Source: Asterionellopsis glacialis (Eukaryota; Bacillariophyta; Plagiogrammaphyceae; Rhaphoneidales; Asterionellopsidaceae). Taken from it: 14,637 bases of DNA. The notes beneath the pieces are model-generated. The model made no database searches. It worked only from the letters and a program-made list of their open reading frames with translations, and was not told where the DNA came from. The DNA is taken from positions 9,468 to 24,104 of the forward strand of contig WKLE02001246.1 in assembly GCA_014885115.2 (NCBI GenBank). Direction: 5' to 3'. This document shows positions 1-8,137 of the stretch, piece by piece. The position numbers and the translations under genes are program-made. The stretch's first letter is position 1. Each line of letters opens with the position of its first letter.

Positions 1-180
1 AAGATTGATTGGAAGAGATCTGGGTGCAACAGCCAATTTTTGTCAGTTGGGAGAGCCTTCAATGCCAAAAAGTTCACCGGCCAAGTTGTGATTGTATTCA
101 ATTCCAATACAAGTTGGCTGTGCTGTAATATAAAATATCCACTTACGTCTATATATCTGGTGTATATTCCAGTATCATAA
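1..180 (+). other. Open reading frame running in from the window edge, nature unknown
   Basis: Frame 1 is open from the first base to a TAA at 178-180. The roughly 59 residues are polar, with several Cys and aromatic residues, and no family could be recognised. The last third overlaps AT-rich DNA belonging to the repeat that follows, so this may be the 3' end of a gene that starts outside the window, a decayed transposon gene, or chance. It is listed only because it is cut by the edge and cannot be judged from inside. Confidence 0.2.
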
Positions 181-322
181 AAGTATTAAACTATGTATAC
201 TTATATTGCAATTTTTCAAAGTATATAAAAGTATATATTCATTAATATTTTCATAATTTGGTTCTACGTGGAGTCTACCGACCAAATGTCACAAGTTGGT
301 CCACCTAATCCTGGAACAACTC
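170..322 (-). mobile_element. Diverged partial copy of the MITE-like repeat found at 11943-12222
   Basis: Positions 261-322 match, in reverse complement, the segment at 11943-12004 over about 60 bp with only a few mismatches. The shared parts include CTACGTGGAGTCTAC and TGGTCCACCTAATCCTGG. Weaker AT-rich similarity continues back to about 170 (CAGTAT.ATAAAA.TATTAAA.TATG.ATAC). The outer boundary at 322 coincides with the first base of the terminal repeat in the other copy, since flanking bases differ beyond it. The opposite terminal repeat is not visible near position 43, where a full-length copy would end, so this copy is truncated or badly decayed. Confidence 0.65.
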
Positions 323-564
323 TGCTGGCAAAACACTATTCTTTTCTCATTTTTTTCTTGTGACATCTTCTGTATCAATGTCACCCTCTGGTTACTAGAA
401 AATTTAAAATTATTTATTTCCCTCTTCATCAATTAATACACTAGATCACATATCCAATTCATCACACTCATTTTTCTGTGTTTCCCTGCATTCCTTCTTC
501 CTTTGACTCTAAGGTAATCTTTCCTCTACACCAGTACCTCCTAACACTTATTTTTTCCAAAAGA

Positions 565-602
565 AATTGATGTCACAAGAATTGATGTCATAATTGATGT
601 CA
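565..602 (+). repeat. Three spaced copies of AATTGATGTCA
   Basis: Copies start at 565, 580 and 592, so spacings are 15 and 12 bp. Each contains TGATGTCA, one base away from the palindromic CRE/bZIP site TGACGTCA. This could be a small cluster of transcription-factor sites or simply a short tandem duplication. It is about 450 bp upstream of the glyoxalase-like start codon. Confidence 0.5.
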
Positions 603-1001
603 TCATCTTCTACTACTATAAAGGTTTCTGGAATAACTACACAACAACACCATGGATTCTTTCTTGGTCTTCTCTTTTCACTCAATATTTTATTGTTTCT
701 GGTGAGTTTTAGTAAAATTGTGGAATATTTTCATTGTCTGGCCGGCGTTGTTCCGGGTTTTCTTATGAGGGATAATCCCTGAATCAGGACCTTGGATACA
801 CCGTTACATTTTTAACTGTCTTGAATACACCTGTGCATCGTACAGTCCTAACCATTATCATAGTTAGTACTAATGACCGTAATACCTCCATTGCAGGCTT
901 CGCATTTTTCTAGACGTTCCTTCGGACTACCTTATGTTTCTTTGCTAGAGGGTTCTCTTGTCTATCGAGGCGACATCTCGTTGCACGGTTCAATTCATAT
1001 T

Positions 1002-1033
1002 AACAACAACAACAACAACAACAACACAACAAC
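1002..1033 (+). repeat. (AAC)n microsatellite in the 5' leader
   Basis: A run of AAC trinucleotides with one interruption ends about 20 bp before the predicted ATG at 1052. In another frame it would encode poly-Thr, which is why a spurious frame spans it. Confidence 0.85.
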
Positions 1034-1051
1034 GGATATTAAGGAATAACG

Positions 1052-1735
1052 ATGATGACATCTCTAGTACGAACATTTTTTTTAAGAAGGACTTCACCTT
1101 TTCTATCTTCACGCTTACTCACGAGTACGTCTGCAATACGATGCATGACAGCGGTACCGAAACCCCGCCCTTTTGCAATTCTTGGATTGCAGCAAATTGC
1201 AGTTGGAAACCTAAAGAAGGATTCTCTATCCGAATTGTGGGGCGGGGTGTTTGGATTGGAGAAGCTTGGGAGTTTTCAAAGCGAAAAAGAGAATGTAGAT
1301 GAAGATATTTTGTCTCTTGGACCAAAGGGTCCGTATTCTGTGGAAGTCGATCTGATGGCACCACTTGACCCAGAAAAAAGTCCAAAGGTGAATTTCTTTG
1401 TCATTTATTATCCATCCTTGTCAGTCGTATTCCTATCGTTTGAACGTTTGACTCATCTCATGTCCCTATTGTTTATCTATCATGGTGCATTTTAGGTCCA
1501 TATACCTGCATTAAATCATATTGGTCTCTGGGTAGATGATTTGGAAGCTGCTGTTTCGTGGATGAAAGACAAGGGTGTTCGCTTCACTCCTGGAGGAATT
1601 CGTCAAGGTGCTTCAGGACACGACGTTACATTCATTCATCCAAAAGGAAACGATGATGCTCCTATTGGTGGTGCTGGCGTTTTGATTGAATTAGTACAAG
1701 CTCCACCAGATGTAATCAAGTCGCTCGGAAAGTAG
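1052..1735 (+). CDS. VOC/glyoxalase-family metalloenzyme, lactoylglutathione-lyase-like, probably mitochondrial (two exons: 1052-1387, 1496-1735)
   Basis: The spliced product is 191 residues. Residues 1-36 are rich in Arg, Ser, Thr and hydrophobic residues with no acidic residue ([19 protein letters not shown]), as in a mitochondrial presequence. Two beta-alpha-beta modules follow, about 43-110 and 113-180. The four positions that normally bind the metal in glyoxalase I appear as Q48 (LQQIAV), E98 (SVEVDL), H120 (LNHIGLW) and E177 (VLIELVQ). This is the Gln/Glu/His/Glu set known from eukaryotic glyoxalase I. Conversion of the methylglyoxal-glutathione adduct to lactoylglutathione is therefore plausible, but the VOC fold also serves epimerases and dioxygenases, so substrate is not proven. 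The start is the first of two adjacent ATGs at 1052 and 1055. The ORF is intact and the length is normal for a single-chain two-module VOC protein. Confidence 0.9.
1388..1495 (+). other. Phase-0 intron of the glyoxalase-like gene (108 bp)
   Basis: Donor AAAG|GTGAAT and acceptor CATTTTAG|GTCC join the conserved sequence DPEKSPK to [10 protein letters not shown] without loss. The length is a multiple of three and the only in-frame stop is the TAG of the acceptor itself. The intron falls at the boundary between the two VOC modules. Confidence 0.88.
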
Positions 1736-2919
1736 AAGAATACTTTGTAATTGGTACATGGAAACACATTGGTTGGTCACTAATTCGTCAATATACTGGA
1801 GAATTACATAAATGGCAGTTGAACTCAATTCCTTCAAAGTACTTTCCGTGACATCTTTGCTTCATTTGTTCAACATATGTTTATTATTTTTGTGAAATGT
1901 ATTGAAAGGCCCGTTAAAAGGTGGCCCAGTTGTTTGTTAGCTTGTTTACAGAGACGTTTCAAAACACATTCTGAAACAACGCGTCGAATGCAAACATCCC
2001 AAAGAAACAATCACGGCATGATGTATTGTATTGCCATCGCATCACCTTGGAAAACTTCTTGATGCATTTTTGTTGAGCGAGAAAAAGGCGAAGGTGAAAA
2101 ATATAACTAGAGCATTCTGTATAGTATAGTGTGTGTACTCTCGCTCTATAAAAGACCTGGACTCGCTGATCTCTGTAGAGGCCTAAGAAGTAGTCAAGGA
2201 CTTGGTGTTATTCCCAGCCTTCTAGAGAGTGGGAGTCTACTAAAACTCTGGGACCTTTGGAGGACTACTGTAGAGAGTGGAGAAATATGATAAAAGTCTC
2301 ATGTATCCATATCTCAATCCTAGCTAGTCCTACCGGTGTCTTCGCAAAGCCTGAAAAATGCAGAAAAAAATGTGTTGTTTATATTGTAAGACTGTCTGAA
2401 AGATCTCGCGCAAGGATGGACAATCCTCTCAAAGCAGAAGATCACACTGTCTGTGCCGGAAAGATGAAAACGAGAACCGGGCGTAAACACGCAACTCGAA
2501 ACACAAGCAGACCGAATAATAAGCAAAAAAAAATATCCACAGAACAGTAGACGAGGTATGCATGCATGTGTATCGCCAAAAGCATTGGTTGACATGATAA
2601 AGAATTAGGCTCGCTCGCTTGTTGGTGTTCTCGTTTTTGGCATATGACAATTCATGTACATGTCATGTAGTTTAGCTTCCGTTGTGTACAAATTCGATTT
2701 TTTTTGAAAGTATCTGTTACTTCGACGTAGGATACACATGAAAAATCTTGTATGGAAACCAACAAGATTGGACAGATGTCTGCGCTAGGGAATTACGTAA
2801 AAGAACCCACCAAAGAGGGCATGGTGATGTGACCTATCTTCTTCTCTACAAGAGTAACATAAAAATACAAAAATACAAAAAAAAATACACATGGAAAGAA
2901 CTCTCGTACATCTTTAAAC
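1736..2919. other. Intergenic region between the glyoxalase-like and TLDc genes
   Basis: These 1.18 kb contain no gene that can be supported. Two short frames (1877-2062 and 2257-2550, 61 and 97 codons) are basic and low in recognisable features. A TATA-box-like TATAAAAG is at 2147-2154, about 770 bp before the TLDc start, so it more likely serves an unseen short transcript or a long leader. From 2160 to 2340 there is a cluster of AGAGAGT/GTCCTAC words, with TAGAGAGTGG repeated at 2223 and 2271. The same words recur at 6450-6720. An A-rich stretch with repeated AAATAC units (about 2860-2890) immediately precedes the TLDc start codon. Confidence 0.5.
2147..2154 (+). promoter_or_regulatory. TATA-box-like element without an assigned gene
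   Basis: TATAAAAG follows a TCGCTC stretch. It is a good match to the eukaryotic TATA consensus, but no convincing downstream coding region starts within the usual distance. Low confidence because such words occur by chance in AT-rich DNA. Confidence 0.25.
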
Positions 2920-5900
2920 ATGTTTCCATCTACAACAAACACCACGAAGAAAATAAATGCATCAGAAGACACAAAAGAAAATGAAGCAATATCAAAAGAA
3001 GATAAAGGAAAGAACACAAGAACAACCGAATTGAATCGTGACGAAGGTACTTTTCGCGAACGATTTCGAAATTCGGGTGTGAATGCTGTTATCAATGACA
3101 ACCACAACAACAAAGCATTATCACAACCACCTCTTCCGGCTTCTTTAAACAAGCAAATCAGTAACAGCAGCGGTTCAGCTCGGCCTCCAAAGCCTGTACC
3201 TTTTGGTTCTATGCCTGCTGCTGGTTCTGTAAGCAGAAGCAGTTCGAATAATTTCGAAGAGAAGAAATGTTCCGATAGAGATGAATCTGTATCATCATCA
3301 TGTTCCCGTTCGGCTTTGAGACAACAAATTTCGGCACGACGTTCTAGTTTGACACCAAGGGAACGTCTTTATCTAGAACATTTGGCTACACATGGGGACG
3401 AAGCGTCTTTGTCGTCTGCACGTGAAAAGTTATCTGATACTTCTCTTTTCTTTGATGATCCAAATATTATCAAGAAAGATCTTTACCAAGAAGAAGGATC
3501 ACCAAGACTTGATTCTGGGGATTGGGGAAGCGATATTGTCGTCGATGGCGGTCCTGGTGCAACATCTGATGTGAGTACAAACATTCCATCTGAAATTGGC
3601 ACACCAGGGATGGTTACCATTGAAAATTTACCATTGACTCTTGATAGCGGTACAAAAACTACACGCACGATGCCTCAACGACAAAGCTTTCCTTCAGATC
3701 TACGGCGTCCAGAGGTTTCTGTAGGCGGATCTTCCAAAAATGTTATGGAACACTATGAGTTAAGAAAGAATAGTGTGTTTCACGAACTTATGTGGAAAGC
3801 TCATGAAAGGGGACTTCGTCTAAGTAAAGATGGATCACGAAATAATGCTGCTCGTCGTGCATCATCTATTAGTCGTTCCAGGAGTATCACAAAGCAACAG
3901 ATTGTCCGGTCTAGTTCTATTCTTAGTTCATCAACGCAAGAACTATTATTAGAAGGAGGCCCAACCAATCGTTTGGGAGAAGATCAAATCTTTCGTTCTG
4001 GCAAGAACAATTCCAGGAGATCATGGTCTGCAGGTATTGGGGGTGTTCAACAATTTCAAGCGAATCGTACAAAAAGTGTTGGCGCAGTACAACAACAGTC
4101 AATTACGGAACTTCATAGGCTTCGTCTACATCGTTCTGCATCCGAAGATACTAGAAGGAAGTCAGTTACATTTCACCCCCATGCCAAAAATGAAGACAAT
4201 GATACACCACCAGCACTTCCAATACCCGAAACAATAACGAGTAAATCCTCTGATGAAGATGTTCCCGGAGTACTGCCCCCTCCACCTCCTCGACCTCAAG
4301 ATATGATGGATCGAGTCAAATCGGATAGTACGATTGATACCATTCCTTCTATCCGACGTGGTCACCCTGTCCGGTCAGATTCTATATCCTCTATTCCATC
4401 GATTCATCATGGTCATCCTATTCGGTCAGATTCTATATCGTCCATTCCATCAATTCATCATGGTCACCCAATTCGATCTAATTCAATTTCATCCATCCCA
4501 TCGATCCATCATGGACATCCGATACGGTCCGATTCACTTTCATCCATCCCATTATCCATTGTAAGTGCCCGACCATCACCTGCTATTCGATCTGATTCCA
4601 TCTCTTCTATTCCATCCATTCGGCACGGACGTCCAATTAGGTCAGATTCTGTTGCATCTTTTATTGCTGCGGGCAGTCCTGCATCCATTACAACAGCAGG
4701 GGATTCCTTTTTCCCATCAGGAGAAGATGTTATCAAGGAGGTGGATAGTAAGAATAGTGATGCATCATCTTCCAATGCTTCTCCGTCAGTACCAACACCG
4801 CCACCAGCATGGGAGTCACCTGCACCACTCGCCCAAAGTGAAATAGAAGGAGTGCAGAAAGGTCAATTGGTGTATCCTTCATCAACAACCAGTGAGCAGA
4901 CGTCCTTGGCCAAGAGCAGCAACACCAAGTCAGACTCTTTGACGCTAGACAAGGCAGTACTGTTGCGTAGGGCATCTAAAAATAAGTATGAAGGTGAAGG
5001 AATTGAAGTTTCAGATCTAGATAAAGAAATTGCATCGTCATCGCTATCATTAAGAAATGGTAGTATAGTGGTCAAGGATACACTCGACAAAGCTAGAGAG
5101 TACCAAAGTATGTTGTCTGGATTGTCTGAAAGTGATGGCAGGGGAAGTATTGTTGGTCTCTTTCTTGATGGTTCGTCATCATCTTTTGATGAAACCAAAA
5201 GTTATGGTCGACAAGAAATTTTCCGTGATACACGTCGTCAAAGTATTCGTATTATCAATGCAAGGAATAACAGTAGTGGCAGTTACTCTTTTTATATTGG
5301 TAACAGTGCTGAAGATCTTACTAACAAGGAAATCAGTTCTGTACAAGAAGTAAGGGGGTGTCTTGATGAAATGGATGCTTCTTGGGATATGGAAAGTGAT
5401 GATGGTTATGGTGGTTACCGTGTCGATTATGCTTGGGATGTGTTGCGTGATGAATATGCTGTAGGCTATGGTGCTTACGGACAACTTCCATTTCGTATTT
5501 TTGGAACATCAGCTAATGACAAGGCATCACAACCACATGTCTTGTCGCCACCATTGATGGAAAGTTTACAATCCTTCCTCCCCTCTAATATATCAGAGGA
5601 CAACTTTTGGATGAAATATTCCTTGGTACGTGACGGCGCGTCGTTGCATACATTGTTACAAAGTGTTCGTGGATCGCAGTACACTATACTAGCCTTGGAA
5701 ACATCCGAGGGTGAAGTTTTTGGTACCTTTACATCTGAAACATGGCGTAAAAATTGGAACTATTATGGTAATGGTGAATCATTTTTGTGGAAAATGCGCA
5801 AGAGTCGTAAAACAAAGAGTCATTCAATCATTGATCAAGCACATTTGGAAAGTGAACTAGAGGTGTATCCCTGGACTGGTGAAAATAATTGTTTTCAACT

Positions 5901-6243
5901 TTGTACTCATGATCGTATTGCAATTGGAGGTGGATTCTTGGAACACAATGACAACAATAATAATAATGATGATGAAGACGACGTCATTGATGAGGACAAC
6001 AATAATGAAGACGAGAAAGACAATGAACATAAGTATGGATTTGGTTTAGCAATTGATGGAGATGATTTACTACAAGGTACATCTTCACCTTGTATGACAT
6101 TTGCAAATCCACAATTGGCATCATCAGAAACATTTGAAATAATGAATTTGGAAGTTTGGACATTCACACCTTGTATGACTGAAGAAGATGCTGAAAAGAT
6201 GGAATTAGGAAAATTATTTTTACAAGCAGAGCTATCACCTTGA
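2920..6243 (+). CDS. Large Ser-rich disordered protein with a C-terminal TLDc domain
   Basis: This is a single uninterrupted exon of 1107 residues. Residues 1-860 are mostly low-complexity, rich in Ser, Arg, Asn and Pro, with many basophilic kinase-like sites (RRSSLT, RRASSIS, RRSWSA, RRKSVTF, RRASKNK, RRQSIRI). RRKSVTF (412-418) also fits the PP1-docking pattern K-x-V-x-F. A Pro-rich stretch precedes a tandem repeat of a 17-residue unit from about residue 467 to 585. From about 873 to 1096 there is a TLDc domain: SPPLMESLQSFLP, then a YSLVRDGASLHTLL segment, YTILALETSEGEVFGTFTSETW, a CFQLC segment, IAIGGG and a final KYGFGLAIDGDDLLQG plus FEIMNLEVWTF. TLDc proteins of the OXR1/NCOA7 type act in oxidative-stress resistance and bind V-ATPase in animals and yeast; whether that holds here is inference. 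An Asp/Asn/Glu-rich insertion (1009-1038) interrupts the domain. The ATG follows an A-rich leader and is the first in frame. Confidence 0.88.
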   Translation: MFPSTTNTTKKINASEDTKENEAISKEDKGKNTRTTELNRDEGTFRERFRNSGVNAVINDNHNNKALSQPPLPASLNKQISNSSGSARPPKPVPFGSMPAAGSVSRSSSNNFEEKKCSDRDESVSSSCSRSALRQQISARRSSLTPRERLYLEHLATHGDEASLSSAREKLSDTSLFFDDPNIIKKDLYQEEGSPRLDSGDWGSDIVVDGGPGATSDVSTNIPSEIGTPGMVTIENLPLTLDSGTKTTRTMPQRQSFPSDLRRPEVSVGGSSKNVMEHYELRKNSVFHELMWKAHERGLRLSKDGSRNNAARRASSISRSRSITKQQIVRSSSILSSSTQELLLEGGPTNRLGEDQIFRSGKNNSRRSWSAGIGGVQQFQANRTKSVGAVQQQSITELHRLRLHRSASEDTRRKSVTFHPHAKNEDNDTPPALPIPETITSKSSDEDVPGVLPPPPPRPQDMMDRVKSDSTIDTIPSIRRGHPVRSDSISSIPSIHHGHPIRSDSISSIPSIHHGHPIRSNSISSIPSIHHGHPIRSDSLSSIPLSIVSARPSPAIRSDSISSIPSIRHGRPIRSDSVASFIAAGSPASITTAGDSFFPSGEDVIKEVDSKNSDASSSNASPSVPTPPPAWESPAPLAQSEIEGVQKGQLVYPSSTTSEQTSLAKSSNTKSDSLTLDKAVLLRRASKNKYEGEGIEVSDLDKEIASSSLSLRNGSIVVKDTLDKAREYQSMLSGLSESDGRGSIVGLFLDGSSSSFDETKSYGRQEIFRDTRRQSIRIINARNNSSGSYSFYIGNSAEDLTNKEISSVQEVRGCLDEMDASWDMESDDGYGGYRVDYAWDVLRDEYAVGYGAYGQLPFRIFGTSANDKASQPHVLSPPLMESLQSFLPSNISEDNFWMKYSLVRDGASLHTLLQSVRGSQYTILALETSEGEVFGTFTSETWRKNWNYYGNGESFLWKMRKSRKTKSHSIIDQAHLESELEVYPWTGENNCFQLCTHDRIAIGGGFLEHNDNNNNNDDEDDVIDEDNNNEDEKDNEHKYGFGLAIDGDDLLQGTSSPCMTFANPQLASSETFEIMNLEVWTFTPCMTEEDAEKMELGKLFLQAELSP
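4318..4670 (+). repeat. In-frame tandem repeat of a 51-bp unit inside the TLDc gene
   Basis: About seven units of RSDSISSIPSIHHGHPI or variants are encoded. The second to fourth are nearly identical in protein, while the first (KSDSTIDTIPSIRRGHPV) and later ones are diverged, and the fifth is lengthened. Codons vary between units (for example tca/tcg/tcc for Ser), which suggests the protein repeat has been kept while DNA drifted. Confidence 0.9.
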
Positions 6244-6612
6244 ACAAAATGAGGACAGTGAAGAAAAAAAGGGCATGTGACATAAGATTTTTTAGTCTAT
6301 AGTATTGGAAATTCGTTTTCCTTGTTTACTAAAGAATTACTGAGAAGTAATAATGTATCAAAAAGAATTACAGAAGCATTGTTGAACAAAAAGTTGGGGT
6401 TTCTCATCAACATTAGTCATACATCTGTTACCTTATTATGTATCATCGATCTAGTCCTACCAGTAGTTCAGAGTCCTAGTTCTCTATTTTCACAGTATTC
6501 ATAGGACTCTAGACTCTCTAGACCGCTCTCTCAAGAGTAGAGTCCAAGGTCCTACGAGTAGAGGACGACATATATTAAATACATATGGTACACTAGGTCC
6601 AAAAGGACTGAG

Positions 6613-6630
6613 GTACGGTGCCTACCGTAC
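6613..6630. repeat. Perfect 7-bp stem, 4-nt loop hairpin
   Basis: GTACGGT-GCCT-ACCGTAC. The left arm, extended to GGTACGGT, can also pair with ACCGTACC at 6714-6721, so the region could adopt alternative folds in DNA or in a leader transcript. Confidence 0.75.
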
Positions 6631-6660
6631 TGTGGGACTAGTCTAAGCCTAGTTTTGCTC

Positions 6661-6700
6661 GTGAGACTCTCTCTCTCTAGAGAGAGAGTCTCTAGAGAGT
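6661..6700. repeat. CT/AG near-palindrome centred on TCTAGA
   Basis: GAGACTCTCTCTC on the left mirrors GAGAGAGTCTC on the right, with a two-base slip in the outer part. Position is 26-65 bp before the predicted ATG of the HAD gene. It may be a slippage product or a foldback relic. Confidence 0.7.
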
Positions 6701-6725
6701 CCTACCGGTACCCGTACCGTACCGT

Positions 6726-8137
6726 ATGACTACCAGGTACTCTCGTCTTGTCCTCTTCCGTCTCTCGCCATCGTATCATTATCCTTCACAAGTTTATCCT
6801 TCCAAAGATATTCGTACTTCTTCTCAAAAGATACGTCATAAATATTATAACTGGACGACGATAAAATCGACATTGTTGTTGTTGCTGTTGTTGTTGAGCA
6901 TGATATCATCTGTTTGTTGTCAGCCGTGGAAATTGAATCTTTTCCTTTACTATGTAACTGCCTGCGGCATGTTATGTAGTACACATGCTTTCACACTCGT
7001 TACATTTGATGTTGATGGAACACTTGTCCGTGGATCTGGTCAGGTAAGAACTACGAATAGTAATTTGCTGTCAGTGAGAAAGATAAACATGCCAAAGAGA
7101 GGTGTATTGGGCGAGTACACTTTTTGATCTTGTTCGCTTCCTATCTCTCACTTCCTGCACATATTTCACGTTGTGTGCATGTGTGTCCTCTCGTGATGAA
7201 ATGCATACTTATATCATACTTTTCTACTAACAAGGCTGCAGATACAAGTGCACATGCACGTGCATTTGGAATAGCATGCGGTAAGGTATTAGGTGATGGG
7301 TCACCTACAATACCAGTTGCCGAAGCCTTGGACCGACGTGATTTCCATGGATCGACAGATGGACTTATATTATTACGACTAGCCAAGGCTGCCTTGGGTG
7401 TAGATCCTAAAACTTCCTATGAACGACTTGATGATATGATGGCAGAAATGTATAACTACATTGCATCTCTAACAGATGAAGAAGTTATAGATGGCATCGA
7501 ACCATTACCAGGCGTACTATCCCATTTAGAAACACTTGCTACTATGAAAGATGAAGTGGCATGTGGATTAGTAACTGGTAATGTGGAGGGTATAGCCAGA
7601 CGTAAAATGCGTGCAGTGGGTGTGTGGAGTACTGGTGCATTAGCACCACCATCTTCATGTCAACAACAACAAAGTACCACTAAAGGTCCAGGACGATGGC
7701 CTGGATCAGAAGATATTGGTTTTTTAGGAGGATTTGGATCAGATTATTGCAGTGGTAATATTGATGATTTTGCAAGAAATCATTTAGATCGTGCTGAACA
7801 AATTAATATTGCCACCAAACGATGTCAAAATCAATTATTATTAGACAAACAAGGCAACAAACAAAACTCACTGAAACGAGTAGTCCATGTTGGAGATGCA
7901 CCTGCGGATGTTTTAGCCGCCAAAGCATTTGCTTTTAATGAAATTGCCAATACCCACGGAACGATTAATGGCAAGGATGATATTTGTGTAGGTATGGTGG
8001 CTGTTGCTACAGGAAGCTATAGTGCAGAAGAACTTCGTGACCTTGCTGGTGAACCGATACCAGGGCTCTGGGAACCTGTAATCTTGAACGATGGTATGGC
8101 AGATCCAATGTTCCTCAAGGCTTGTGGTATCGTATAA
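6726..8137 (+). CDS. HAD-superfamily hydrolase, phosphoglycolate-phosphatase-like, with signal-peptide-like leader (two exons: 6726-7043, 7235-8137)
   Basis: The spliced product from the first ATG is 406 residues. HAD motif I is FDVDGTLV with nucleophile D95 and acid/base D97. Motif II is LVTGN with T220, and motif IV is HVGDAPADV with D327 and D331. A helical cap of about 107-205 places it with the Gph/beta-phosphoglucomutase type of phosphatase acting on small phosphorylated metabolites; the substrate is unknown. A Gln-, Gly- and Asp-containing stretch of about 90 residues lies between motifs II and IV. The leader contains a poly-Leu tract (50-57, TTG/CTG codons), and a second candidate start, M59 at 6900, begins a good signal peptide (K69, then LNLFLYYVTACGML, then CSTHA|F). 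The A|F junction resembles the diatom plastid motif, but motif I begins six residues later, leaving no room for a transit peptide. The true start may therefore be 6900 and the location may be secretory. Confidence 0.87.
7044..7234 (+). other. Phase-0 intron of the HAD hydrolase gene (191 bp)
   Basis: Donor GGTCAG|GTAAGA and acceptor ACTAACAAG|GCTGCAG. A downstream CAG acceptor (in GGCTGCAG) would break the frame, so the AAG acceptor is chosen; it yields SGQ-AADTSAHARAFG, the usual continuation after motif I. CTAAC, a branch-point-like word, lies almost on top of the chosen acceptor, which is too close for normal use, so the real branch point is probably further upstream. Confidence 0.82.

Larger units (their letters stand above)
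323..1051. other. Intergenic DNA upstream of the glyoxalase-like gene
   Basis: This is mostly AT-rich sequence without a convincing gene. A 62-codon frame at 594-782 has no recognisable domain. Two local features stand out: three copies of AATTGATGTCA at 565-602 and an AAC microsatellite at 1002-1033. The latter lies in the presumed 5' leader of the downstream gene. Confidence 0.5.
6244..6725. other. Intergenic region with dense inverted repeats upstream of the HAD gene
   Basis: There is no gene here. From 6504 onward the DNA is dominated by self-complementary words. GGACTCTA at 6504-6511 pairs with TAGAGTCC at 6538-6545. GTACGGT at 6613-6619 pairs with ACCGTAC at 6624-6630 around a 4-nt loop. 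A near-palindrome of CT/AG repeats centred on TCTAGA covers about 6663-6695. Repeats of the word GTACC run from about 6706 into the predicted start codon. Confidence 0.7.

Noticed and set aside
594..782. 62-codon frame with a hydrophobic middle
   Set aside because: No recognisable domain, starts inside a short tandem repeat, and no splice or promoter context supports it.
958..1302. 114-codon frame overlapping the glyoxalase-like gene
   Set aside because: It is a different frame of the same DNA; its Thr tract is the AAC microsatellite and the real frame shows conserved VOC residues.
2257..2550. 97-codon basic frame after a TATA-like word
   Set aside because: Composition is consistent with chance AT-rich DNA and no family resemblance is seen; there is no evidence of expression.
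4318..4670. Phospho-dependent 14-3-3 sites in the RSDSISSIP repeat
   Set aside because: The mode-1 pattern needs Pro two residues after the phosphoserine; here Pro is further away.
4318..4670. CRISPR-like spaced repeat
   Set aside because: The repeats are contiguous, coding and lie in an intact eukaryotic exon.
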